From UBA7672 sp964550535 (GTDB lineage Bacteria; Pseudomonadota; Alphaproteobacteria; Caulobacterales; Hyphomonadaceae), in NCBI GenBank assembly GCA_964550535.1, contig CAZJZQ010000133.1, positions 1 to 8,433 of the forward strand: a stretch of 8,433 nucleotides of DNA, read 5' to 3'. Both the position numbers and the translations under genes were made by a program. The notes beneath the pieces were generated by a model. It did no database searches, had not been told where the DNA came from, and saw only the letters and a program-made list of their open reading frames with translations. Shown here piece after piece: positions 1 through 6,368 of the stretch; positions within the stretch are counted from its first letter, which is position 1; each line of letters begins with the position of its first letter.

Positions 1-356
1 GCCATGCGCGGGCGAATCTGTTCGTCCGGCGCCGGGGCCGGAACGCTGCGCAGCGCGCGCAACGCCTGGTCCGCAACGTCCGGCTCCTCGCCATCGGTTT
101 CGGCGCCGAGCGGAGCCTCGGCCGGAGCGGGCTCCGCCACCGGCGGAGGCGGAGCGGGCTCCTGCGTAGCCGCCGCCGTCTCCAGCGTCTCGTTCGGCGC
201 CGCCACCGCCTGCGGGGCCTGCGCCTCACGGACGATGGGCTCCGCGGGTTCGATCTCCGCCACGCTGGTCATCGCGCCGCCAAACTGGCCCAGCGCCCAA
301 ACCCCCGCGCACAACACCGCAACCAACGCAAGCACGACGATAATGGCCGTACGCAT
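1..356 (-). CDS. Membrane-anchored or secreted Pro/Ala-rich protein, N-terminal part only
   Basis: This minus-strand reading frame starts at an ATG (356-354) and runs without a stop off the left edge, so 118 residues are visible. A strong Shine-Dalgarno (GGAGGGG, 367-361) sits four bases before the start. Residues 4-22 are a continuous hydrophobic stretch (AIIVVLALVAVLCAGVWAL) after a single Arg, which is either a signal peptide or an N-terminal anchor. From about residue 32 the chain is rich in Glu, Pro and Ala (for example QEPAPPPPVAEPAP), as in a flexible periplasmic linker. DNA for this linker contains the 12-mer GGAGCGGGCTCC twice (124-135 and 151-162). The gene follows rlmB on the same strand after 46 bases and may be co-transcribed with it. 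I do not recognise the family; the folded domain, if any, lies outside the window. That the frame is coding is supported by the RBS, signal-like start and composition. Confidence 0.7.
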   Translation of the reverse strand, partial: MRTAIIVVLALVAVLCAGVWALGQFGGAMTSVAEIEPAEPIVREAQAPQAVAAPNETLETAAATQEPAPPPPVAEPAPAEAPLGAETDGEEPDVADQALRALRSVPAPAPDEQIRPRM

Positions 357-402
357 TTTTCCCCTCCATGGCGCGGACCGCCGCGCTGGGCTGACGTTGA
401 GC

Positions 403-1344
403 CTAGTCGGATTCAGTCTCGTCCGCATCCCGGCCCGCTGCACGCGGCGCAGCCGGCGGCGGAACCGGCTTCCGCCGTCCCGCCTCGTAGAAGGCGATGG
501 CCGCCGCGTTCGAGACGTTCAGGCTTTCCATCCCCGGATGGATCGGAATCCGCGCCAGCCGCGAACAGGCGTTCGCCACGCCCGGCCGCAGCCCGGCCCC
601 TTCCGCCCCCATCACAATCGCCAGCGGCCCATGCTCGCGCGTGGCCTCCTCCAGCGTGGCGTCGGCCGAGCCATCCAGCCCGACAACATTCCAGCCTGCC
701 TCCGTCAGCACGTCGATCGCGCGTGCGATGTTCACGACGCGGATTTCATCCAGCGTCTCGATCGCCCCCGCAGCCGCCTTGGCGAGAGCGCCGCCGGCCA
801 GCGGAGCATTCCGCGTCTGAAGGACAACGCCGCCAAGCCCGAACGCCGCCGCCGAGCGAAAGATCGCGCCGGCATTCTGCGGGTCCGTGACCTGGTCGAG
901 AATGACCAGCGGCCGGTCAGCCTTCATCGCCGCATCATCGATATTCGCAGGCTCCAGCGGCGCGCACTTCACGGCCAGCCCCTGGTGAACGGCCCCCGCA
1001 GGCAGCCGGTGGTCAATCAGGCGCGGTTCAACAACCTTGGCGAAGGGGGGAGGGGCGTCCGGGTCGATTCCGATGCGCTGGGCGGCGTTGCGGGTCATTA
1101 CCGCCTCGGAAATCCGGCGGCCGGGATTGCCCAGCGCGGCCGCCGCGGCGTGCAGGCCCCAGATCCAGACCTCTCCCCCTTCCTCGAACGCGGCTTCCCG
1201 GCGTTCAGAGGCGTGGGGGGCGGTCCCGGCCCGTCCGCGTCCCTTCTGCCAGGCGGGCTTGCCCGGTTTGCCCCGGAATCCAGACGGTTTTCCAGAATGC
1301 GAGGATGTTCCGCCGGGGCGGTTGCGTGGCTGTTCCTTCGTCAC
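403..1344 (-). CDS. rlmB: 23S rRNA (guanosine-2'-O)-methyltransferase RlmB, SpoU/TrmH family
   Basis: This is a 313-residue SpoU/TrmH-family (SPOUT) RNA 2'-O-ribose methyltransferase. The RlmB branch uses S-adenosylmethionine to methylate G2251 (E. coli numbering) in the peptidyl-transferase P loop of 23S rRNA. Residues 1-57 are a basic, probably disordered extension. An RNA-binding subdomain begins with IWGLHAAAAAL (61-71) and includes HQG (120-122). The catalytic knot carries the three family motifs: motif 1 around DPQNAGAIFRSA (N158, R163), motif 2 IVMGAEGAGLRP (E248), and motif 3 GMESLNVSNAAAIAFYE (S274, N276). The start is GTG (1344-1342); GGAG (1359-1356) lies 11 bases upstream and the first internal Met is at residue 83, too late to be the start. 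The short C-terminal tail is Pro/Ala-rich. It is divergent from tRNA-Tyr. Family membership is certain. The RlmB assignment rather than another TrmH paralogue rests on overall resemblance. Confidence 0.9.
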   Translation of the reverse strand: MTKEQPRNRPGGTSSHSGKPSGFRGKPGKPAWQKGRGRAGTAPHASERREAAFEEGGEVWIWGLHAAAAALGNPGRRISEAVMTRNAAQRIGIDPDAPPPFAKVVEPRLIDHRLPAGAVHQGLAVKCAPLEPANIDDAAMKADRPLVILDQVTDPQNAGAIFRSAAAFGLGGVVLQTRNAPLAGGALAKAAAGAIETLDEIRVVNIARAIDVLTEAGWNVVGLDGSADATLEEATREHGPLAIVMGAEGAGLRPGVANACSRLARIPIHPGMESLNVSNAAAIAFYEAGRRKPVPPPAAPRAAGRDADETESD

Positions 1345-1435
1345 TATAAGACGCGCTCCGTTGCGGGAAGGCCTCCCGTTTCGGACTCGTCCGGCCCGGC
1401 GTCAAGCCGGTTCGGGACCCGCAAGGGCGACCCTT
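1345..1435. promoter_or_regulatory. Divergent control region between rlmB and tRNA-Tyr
   Basis: These 91 bases must hold the start signals of both rlmB (leftward) and tRNA-Tyr (rightward), because the two are transcribed away from each other. On the minus strand, TTGACG (1405-1400) resembles a -35 box for rlmB, but the hexamer 17 bases further (GAAACG) is a poor -10. A small hairpin, CGGGA (1364-1368) with TCCCG (1374-1378), lies between them. I see no convincing plus-strand promoter for the tRNA. The role is inferred from position only. Confidence 0.3.
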
Positions 1436-1522
1436 GGAGGGGTGGGAGAGTGGTTAAATCCAGCAGACTGTAAATCTGCCCGTCTCAGACGTACACTGGT
1501 TCGAATCCAGTCCCCTCCACCA
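1436..1522 (+). tRNA. tRNA-Tyr (anticodon GUA)
   Basis: This 87-nt class II tRNA includes an encoded CCA end. The acceptor stem GGAGGGG (1436-1442) pairs perfectly with CCCCTCC (1512-1518), followed by discriminator A1519 and CCA (1520-1522). The D stem is G1445-G1446-A1447 with T1459-C1460-C1461. The anticodon stem GCAGA (1463-1467) pairs with TCTGC (1475-1479) around the loop CTGTAAA, which places anticodon GTA at 1470-1472. The long variable arm forms CGTC (1481-1484) with GACG (1488-1491). The T stem ACTGG (1495-1499) pairs with CCAGT (1507-1511) around TTCGAAT. Anticodon arm and long variable arm match bacterial tRNA-Tyr. A run of seven T follows five bases after the CCA. Confidence 0.97.
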
Positions 1523-1526
1523 GCCC

Positions 1527-1533
1527 TTTTTTT
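1527..1533 (+). terminator. T7 tract after tRNA-Tyr, possible transcription end
   Basis: Seven consecutive T lie five bases downstream of the tRNA CCA end. No separate hairpin precedes them; only the tRNA T-arm and acceptor stem could act as the upstream structure. Its role as a terminator is therefore only a possibility. Confidence 0.25.
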
Positions 1534-1661
1534 GACCCCGAAAAGTCGCTTAAGAGCTTGAAGGGCAAGGCTAATTCGGCGGTTCTAAACCCCGTATTTC
1601 TCGCCCACTCCATTGGCTGCACGAACACCATCCGCCTGCCCAAGCTGCTGAGAGCGGCCTG

Positions 1662-2000
1662 ATGGGCATCCGGGGCGAATGGCGCATTGTCGGGATGGAG
1701 GTCTGGAACAAGGACTTCCTCGACCTCATGGGCCCCGCCCGCATCGCCATCGACGCCAAAGGCCAGGGTGAATTCTCGTTCGGCTGCGTCAACGGCGCAT
1801 TCTCCGCCCTCGGCGTCGAAGCCTCGCTGATCTCGCGCTGGACCGGAAACGACGAAATGGACGAGGCGTCCGGCGAAATCTCCATCGATCTTGAACCCGA
1901 CGGCTCCCTCACCGGCGAAATATGCTTCGATAACGGCGATGAATCTGAATTCCGCGCCGTGCCTTGGACTTCTTCAACAGCCTGCCAGACGTCAGCCTGA
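1662..2000 (+). CDS. Small uncharacterised acidic protein, conserved family, C-terminus probably frameshifted
   Basis: This is a 112-residue acidic, probably cytoplasmic protein without signal peptide or membrane segment. It matches from memory a widespread small family of unknown function: GEWRIVGMEVWNKDFLDL (5-22), then PARIAID and GEFSFGCVNG (to about residue 46), WTGNDEMDEASGEI (60-73), and DGSLTGEICFDNGDESEF (80-97). The alternation of hydrophobic strands and turns suggests a small beta-rich fold (inference). ATG (1662-1664) overlaps the TGA of an upstream open frame as TGATG; only GAGAG (1651-1655), seven bases before it, resembles an RBS. After PW (101-102) the frame reads TSSTACQTSA and stops, but the next frame reads DFFNSLPDVSL. 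One missing G at 1966-1967 would join them as PWDFFNSL, so a sequencing error or real frameshift is likely. Its stop overlaps the convergent gene's 3' end by nine bases. No function can be given. Confidence 0.75.
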   Translation: MGIRGEWRIVGMEVWNKDFLDLMGPARIAIDAKGQGEFSFGCVNGAFSALGVEASLISRWTGNDEMDEASGEISIDLEPDGSLTGEICFDNGDESEFRAVPWTSSTACQTSA

Positions 2001-2678
2001 CGCTTTGGCGCGCTTCTTTTCCTGGCGCTTCAGGGCAAAAGTGGTCGCGAAAGGTTCGCGGGCGGGGACGGGGTCGATGATCTCCAGCGTGTCGAGCGTG
2101 CGGAACGTGAAATCGCCGGGCAGGCCGTAGCCGCCGGCGCCGCCGAGGCGAACGGCCCAGTACATGATCTGGCGTTTGAACCAACTCACCTGGAGGAGTT
2201 TCAGCGCTTTCACGAATGTCTTGTCTGCGACAAGACGGGCTTTCGCATCGCCCTTGCGGCCCATGGTGTAGAGCCAGTCATGGATAACGGCCGCCTCCGC
2301 GTGTTTGCCGAAGGGCGAGATGATCCAGTGCACAAGACGCGGGATCGATGCAAAGTCGGTGACGTAGCCGGTGGGCGTGATGACGGCGATCTTCTCGCGC
2401 CGGTTCAGATTGCACACGAATCCGAAGGGCTGGGCCACAGCCGCGATACGGCGGTGTTTTGCCTTCATCTCGCGCGGGATAAGCATGATGGCGAGCGCGG
2501 AGATGAAACCTTCGTGCGGGAAATCGAACAGGATAGCGGCGCCTCTCAGCGCGGCTTCGTCCTCAATGGCGGTTTCCTGGCCGGTTGCGACCGCCGCGAC
2601 GGCGTCCGAAATCTGGTTCACCAGCGCGCGTTCTTCGGACGGAATTGAACGTCCGAGATCCTGCGTGTCCTTGGCCAT
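1992..2678 (-). CDS. DUF1353-family protein
   Basis: This 228-residue protein has the conserved DUF1353 core: GYVTDFASIPR (104-114), AAVIHDWLYTMGR (129-141), ADKTFVKAL (151-159) and an AVRLGG segment (175-180). DUF1353 is a family of unknown biochemical function known from bacterial chromosomes and phage genomes; the conserved Asp, His and HDW residues hint at a catalytic or metal site, but that is inference. About 90 residues precede the core and a basic tail (RQEKKRAK) ends the protein, so it is longer than minimal family members. There is no signal peptide or membrane segment. The ATG (2678-2676) has AAGGGG with a six-base spacer. It starts 24 bases after the stop of trmFO on the same strand, so it is probably the second gene of that operon. 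Its 3' end overlaps the convergent gene by nine bases. Confidence 0.85.
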   Translation of the reverse strand: MAKDTQDLGRSIPSEERALVNQISDAVAAVATGQETAIEDEAALRGAAILFDFPHEGFISALAIMLIPREMKAKHRRIAAVAQPFGFVCNLNRREKIAVITPTGYVTDFASIPRLVHWIISPFGKHAEAAVIHDWLYTMGRKGDAKARLVADKTFVKALKLLQVSWFKRQIMYWAVRLGGAGGYGLPGDFTFRTLDTLEIIDPVPAREPFATTFALKRQEKKRAKASG

Positions 2679-2702
2679 CCCGCACCCCTTGCGGGAGAGA
2701 GA

Positions 2703-4120
2703 TTAGCCAACCGCCGCAGCGGACGCCACCTGCGGATTCAGCCAAGCCTGGATATCGTCGAGGGCGCGAACAGACATGGCGCGCTTTTTTGCGCGGGTCT
2801 TGTCGGCACCCTTGAGGCGTTTGCCGTCGGGGCCGGTCTTCTCGTAGTGCTCGATCCCAGGAAAAAGACCGTAATTGACGTTCATCGGCTGGAAGCTGTC
2901 GCGTCCTTCGGCGAGGTGGCCGCCGGTGACGTGATTCACGAGAGCGCCGAGCGCCGTGGTAGGCGGCGGGGGCGGAATGGGGCGGCCGAGTTTCTCCGCA
3001 GCGGCCATGCGGCCGGCGAGCAAGCCCATGCCGGCGCTTTCGACATAGCCCTCTACGCCGGTAATCTGTCCGGCGAAGCGAATGCGCGGGTCGGTCNNNN
3101 NNNNNNCAGGCGGAGCTGGTTGTCGAGCAGGACAGGCGAGTTGATGAAGGTGTTGCGGTGGATGCCGCCGAGGCGGGCGAACTGGGCGTTCTCCAGCCCC
3201 GGGATCAGGCGGAAAATTTCGGTCTGGGCGCCGTGCTTCAGCTTGGTCTGGAAGCCGACCATGTTCCACAGAGTCCCAAGCTTGTTGTCCTGGCGGAGCT
3301 GGACGATGGCGTGGGCTTTCACCGTGGGATTGTGCGGGTTGGTAAGGCCGACAGGTTTCATCGGGCCGAAGCGAAGCGTCTCGGGGCCGCGTTCGGCCAT
3401 CACCTCGATGGGGAGGCAACCTTCAAAGTAGGGCGTGCCTTCCCATTCCTTGAATTCGGTCTTCGGCGCAGCGTCGAGCGCGGCGAGGAAGGCTTCGTAC
3501 TGCTCCTTGTCCATGGGGCAGTTGATATAGGCCGCCGTGTCGCCGCCGGGACCGGCCTTGTCGTAGCGCGATTGGCGCCACGCCTTGCTCATGTCGATGG
3601 ATTCGAAATGTACGATGGGCGCGATGGCGTCGAAGAAGGCGAGAGAGTCCTCACCGGTCTTCGCAAGGATCGCCTGCGCGAGTGCGGGGGAGGTGAGCGG
3701 GCCGGTGGCGATGATGACGCTGTCCCAGTCTTCCGGCGGCCAGCCGTCGATCTCGCCACGCTCGATAGTGATGAGGGGATGCGCTTTCAGGGTTGCGGTG
3801 ACGTCGGCGGAGAAGCTGTCCCGGTCCACGGCGAGGGCGGAGCCGGCCGGAACCTGGTGCAGATCGCCGCGCGAAATGATGATGCCGTTGGCGCGCCGCA
3901 TCTCTGCGTGCAGCAGGCCGACCGCGTTGTACTCCCAGTCGTCCGAACGGAAGGAGTTGGAGCAGACCAGCTCGGCGAGCCCGTCCGTCTGGTGCGCATC
4001 GGTTTTGCGGACGGGGCGCATTTCGTGGAGGACCACAGGGGCGCCCGCATTGGCCGCCTGCCAGGCGGCTTCCGAACCGGCCATGCCGCCGCCGATGATA
4101 TGGATGGGTTTCATGCTCAT
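2703..4120 (-). CDS. trmFO: Methylenetetrahydrofolate--tRNA-(uracil-5-)-methyltransferase TrmFO, split by an assembly gap
   Basis: TrmFO is an FAD-dependent enzyme that makes 5-methyluridine at position 54 of tRNA (T loop) with the carbon from 5,10-methylenetetrahydrofolate. The first 338 residues (4120-3107) show the FAD Rossmann motif GGGMAGSEAAW (10-20), LVCSNSFRSDDWEYNAVGLL (C53), a second folate/flavin-site cysteine in YFEGCLPIEVMAERG (C235), and LWNMVGFQTKLKHGAQ. After ten N (3097-3106), the last 130 residues (3095-2703) give TDPRIRFAGQITGVEGYVES, the NVNYGLFPG segment and the C-terminal helix. The two parts lie in different frames only because ten N is an arbitrary gap size; two missing bases would restore LRLKTDPRIRF and a protein of about 469 residues, the normal length. 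C53 and C235 correspond to the functional cysteines known in the B. subtilis enzyme. The ATG at 4120-4118 is preceded by a weak AGAG; Met-3 is an alternative start. The DUF1353 gene follows directly. Confidence 0.95.
3097..3106. other. Assembly gap (10 N) inside trmFO
   Basis: Ten undetermined bases interrupt trmFO between its Leu-338 codon (CTG on the minus strand) and the last base of the next codon (G at 3096). The flanking protein matches TrmFO on both sides with only one residue missing, probably Lys. The length of ten is therefore most likely a scaffolding placeholder rather than a measured size. Confidence 0.97.
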
Positions 4121-4139
4121 GATGGGCTCTATATGGGCA

Positions 4140-4151
4140 AACCGGCCGGTT
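4140..4151. repeat. 12-bp perfect palindrome between trmFO and the TonB_C gene
   Basis: AACCGGCCGGTT is its own reverse complement. It lies 20 bases upstream of the trmFO start and 85 bases upstream of the divergent secreted-protein start, where an operator for either gene could sit. In GC-rich DNA a 12-bp palindrome of this composition may be chance. Part of it (GGCCGGTT) recurs in the repeats upstream of the HU gene. Confidence 0.4.
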
Positions 4152-4224
4152 CCGGAAGGGGCAGGCGGTATGCTGGACCGTTTGATCCAGGCAGAGGGAT
4201 GATGTTAGGTTGGCCGGAAGAACA

Positions 4225-4234
4225 GGGGGGGGAG
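4225..4234 (+). promoter_or_regulatory. Ribosome binding site fixing the start of the secreted TonB_C protein
   Basis: Eight G followed by AG end two bases before ATG 4237. AGGGGG within it (4224-4229) has seven bases of spacing to that ATG. This chooses ATG 4237 over the in-frame TTG at 4210, and the chosen start opens directly with a signal peptide. Confidence 0.75.
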
Positions 4235-4236
4235 AC

Positions 4237-5394
4237 ATGTTCCGGAAAATCCGTGATCTGTGCGCTGTTGTGGCCGCCGTTGTGCTGGCGATTGCGCCCG
4301 GCGCTTACGGAGATATCGGCGCCTATAACGAGGCGGTGAAGAAGGGTGATTACGCGGCGGCGGCTGTGGCGGCCAAGAGCGCGTGGGCCACGTTGGACAA
4401 GACTGCGCCAGAGATTGCGTTGATCGCCGGAGAGTTCGGGTTTGCATCGCTCGTGTCCGGCGACAATGAGTCTGCGCTGGAATATGCACGTTTCCTCGTG
4501 GAGCAGGGACCGGCATTGCCCGCGCCGGACAAGACGCCGGTGATCTCGCGCGTGCTGTTCGCGGCGGCGGACTATCAGGTGAGTGATGGTGACGGAAAAC
4601 TGGAGGCGCTCCGCAGTGCGTTGAGCGCGCGCCAGGAGATGGGCGGGTTCGACATGATCTCCGTCCTCGGCTGGGAGCTGCTTTACAATTCGTCGATGTC
4701 GGCCGGTGATTTCACGAATGCCGAAACAGATGCGCGGCGCGCGATGGAGTATTTCAAGCGCATGCCGGCAATGACGGTCGCGCGGGCGCATTCGGCCAGC
4801 ATTACAGCGACCTCCGCGGAGTTTCTAAAACAGCGCGGACGGATCACGCAGGGCCGGAACGATATCTACAGCGCCATGGCGACAACGCATGATGCGGTTG
4901 TTGCGGATATCAACGCCGCGCAGTCTGAAAGCCTGCGCGCGCAATTGTGGCCGAGCAAATGGCGGGCGGAGGCATGGAGCTACGCCATCGCATCGTATCT
5001 TCAGTCGACCTACGATCAGATCGGGTCCAACATCAATTCGGGAGTGAAGGAGCGTGCATTGGCGCGTCCTCGGTTCGCCCCGGTGGCTGAGGATGAGGCG
5101 ACGAGCAGCCTTCCTGTATGCGCGGGCGAGTTCTCCGGACGCTCCATGAAGTATCCGTCCGTCAAGGCGTTTACCGGCTTGGTCGGCTCGGTCATCGCCC
5201 GAGTGGAGACGGCGGCGGACGGGCGGGTTACGAAGGTCGAGATTCTTGCCAGCGTTCCCAGCAAGGGTTTTGAGGACAGCGTCCGCGAAACGCTGGAGAC
5301 GTGGACATACAAACCGGCGCGGGGCGTGGAGCGTAATGCGTGCCGGCTTAACTCCCGTAACCACCTATACAAGGTGATGTTCACCGTGGGGTGA
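4237..5394 (+). CDS. Secreted helical-repeat protein with C-terminal TonB_C domain
   Basis: This is a 385-residue exported protein. Residues 1-25 form a signal peptide (basic MFRKIR, hydrophobic CAVVAAVVLAIAP, likely cut after AYG). Residues 26 to about 260 are helical and Ala-rich with TPR-like pairs, such as YNEAVKKGDYAAAAVAAKSA and SMSAGDFTNAETDARRAMEYF; the exact number of repeats cannot be read by eye. Residues about 302-385 match the TonB C-terminal domain: GLVGSVIARVETAADGRVTKV, ILASVPSKGFEDSVRETL and TWTYKPA. TonB itself carries this domain on an N-terminal membrane anchor and Pro-rich stretch to energise outer-membrane receptors; here neither is present, so a stand-alone periplasmic role is more likely. 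C295 and C369 flank the domain and could form a disulfide. The next gene is on the same strand 107 bases later. Domain assignment is confident; function is unknown. Confidence 0.85.
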   Translation: MFRKIRDLCAVVAAVVLAIAPGAYGDIGAYNEAVKKGDYAAAAVAAKSAWATLDKTAPEIALIAGEFGFASLVSGDNESALEYARFLVEQGPALPAPDKTPVISRVLFAAADYQVSDGDGKLEALRSALSARQEMGGFDMISVLGWELLYNSSMSAGDFTNAETDARRAMEYFKRMPAMTVARAHSASITATSAEFLKQRGRITQGRNDIYSAMATTHDAVVADINAAQSESLRAQLWPSKWRAEAWSYAIASYLQSTYDQIGSNINSGVKERALARPRFAPVAEDEATSSLPVCAGEFSGRSMKYPSVKAFTGLVGSVIARVETAADGRVTKVEILASVPSKGFEDSVRETLETWTYKPARGVERNACRLNSRNHLYKVMFTVG

Positions 5395-5420
5395 GGCGTC
5401 TCGGGGGGAGGTTGATCCGT

Positions 5421-5435
5421 CGGCGCGTTGCGCCG
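5421..5435. repeat. Short hairpin between the TonB_C gene and the membrane-protein gene
   Basis: CGGCGC (5421-5426) and GCGCCG (5430-5435) form a perfect 6-bp stem with a GTT loop, 27 bases after the TonB_C stop. No T tract follows on the plus strand, so it is not a typical intrinsic terminator. It may be a chance GC palindrome or a weak RNA-stabilising structure. Confidence 0.3.
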
Positions 5436-5501
5436 GGCGGCGTGCTGGGGTAGCGGCTGGAGGATAGAAGCGGCGATATCCAGCGGAGTTGCAGCCTACT
5501 C

Positions 5502-6341
5502 ATGAGCAATACCGAGGCCGGCAAGGTTCCCGTCATTGATTGCGTCAAGGAAGCCTGGCGCTTCACGTTCGCCGAAGCTGCCGGGTTCTTTCCCGCTGCG
5601 CTGGTGATGGCGGGAGGGGCCGGGCTTTCGGCGCTGCTGGGGGCGACGCCGGGCGGCGTTATGTTGCTGCTGAACCTCGCGGTGAGCCTGGCGGCGGGCG
5701 CGATCTTTTCGGCGGCAGTGCTGCGCAAGGCGGTGCGGGCGGAGAGTGTGCAGCCTTTCAGGCTGGCGCTGGGCGCTGATGAGTTCCGGTTGATGGGGGT
5801 TTCGGCGGCGCTGATGCTGATGTTCCTGCCGGCGGGACTGCTGGTGATGCTTGTCATGTGGTTCGTCGTTCTCGGAAGGACCATGCAGTCCGTGGAGCAA
5901 CTGGAAACGCTGCTGGCCGATCCCGATGCTCTGGCCGAGCATATCGCCCAGCAACTGGGGCCTACCGGGCAGCTGGCGTTCTCGCTGTTCGTTTTTCTCG
6001 TGGTGGGCGCCGTTCTGGTGATCGCGGCAAGGCTGTTCGTGGCGAATGCGGCGACGATCGGGGAGCGGCGGACCGTGATCCTACAGGTATGGCCGTGGAG
6101 CAAAGGTAATGTGCTGCGCATTATCGGCGCGCTGTTGCTGACCATGGCGCCGGCGGCGCTGGCGGTCTCCGTGCTGATGAACATTGTCGATGCACTGGTT
6201 GGGCCGTCGCGGCCGGTTATCGTCTCGCTGATCGTTGTGGCCTTGTCGGGGTTTGTCGGAGCGATCGGCAATATCCCGTCGATTGCGCTCGGCGCCGTTC
6301 TCTATCGCGGGCTGCGGCCGCCGGAGTTTGTGGCGAAGTAG
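5502..6341 (+). CDS. Six-helix integral membrane protein of unknown function
   Basis: This 279-residue inner-membrane protein has about six hydrophobic segments: near residues 26-47, 52-74, 97-124, 156-182, 203-227 and 238-268. A hydrophilic, Glu/Asp-rich loop (about 127-152) lies between segments three and four. The soluble start VIDCVKEAWRFTF followed by a helix, and the conserved-looking TIGERRTVILQVWPWSKGN before segment five, recall alphaproteobacterial membrane proteins in which a repeated soluble amphipathic stretch ends in W-P-x-S/T-x-G-N. I cannot name the family with certainty and see no catalytic motif. The ATG (5502-5504) is chosen because the N-terminus fits such proteins; the only RBS-like sequence is GGAG (5485-5488), 13 bases upstream, which is rather far. 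It may be co-transcribed with the TonB_C gene and ends 27 bases before a strong terminator hairpin. Confidence 0.85.
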   Translation: MSNTEAGKVPVIDCVKEAWRFTFAEAAGFFPAALVMAGGAGLSALLGATPGGVMLLLNLAVSLAAGAIFSAAVLRKAVRAESVQPFRLALGADEFRLMGVSAALMLMFLPAGLLVMLVMWFVVLGRTMQSVEQLETLLADPDALAEHIAQQLGPTGQLAFSLFVFLVVGAVLVIAARLFVANAATIGERRTVILQVWPWSKGNVLRIIGALLLTMAPAALAVSVLMNIVDALVGPSRPVIVSLIVVALSGFVGAIGNIPSIALGAVLYRGLRPPEFVAK

Positions 6342-6368
6342 GTTGAGAGAAATGCGAGGGGCAAAACA

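Noticed and set aside
4..1473. Long plus-strand open frame (489 codons)
   Set aside because: It lies antisense to the well-supported rlmB and the partial minus-strand gene, continues into the tRNA, and its translation is a Arg/Ser/Ala-rich product of GC-rich codon shadow without any motif.
1436..1660. tRNA-Tyr as attachment site of an integrated element
   Set aside because: I found no second copy of the tRNA 3' end in the window and no integrase, so there is no positive evidence, although the far boundary could lie elsewhere.
1571..1912. Minus-strand open frame of 113 codons opposite the small conserved gene
   Set aside because: The plus-strand frame has family-like motifs; the antisense product is Ser/Pro-rich and has no RBS-supported start that I can see.
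3158..4339. Plus-strand open frame of 393 codons opposite trmFO
   Set aside because: It is antisense to trmFO, whose motifs are unmistakable, and the protein shows no family signature.
5381..6271. Minus-strand open frame of 296 codons opposite the membrane-protein gene
   Set aside because: Its Ser/Thr/Ala-rich translation is what the complement of Ala/Leu/Val-rich membrane codons gives; the plus-strand frame has clear helices and a sensible start.
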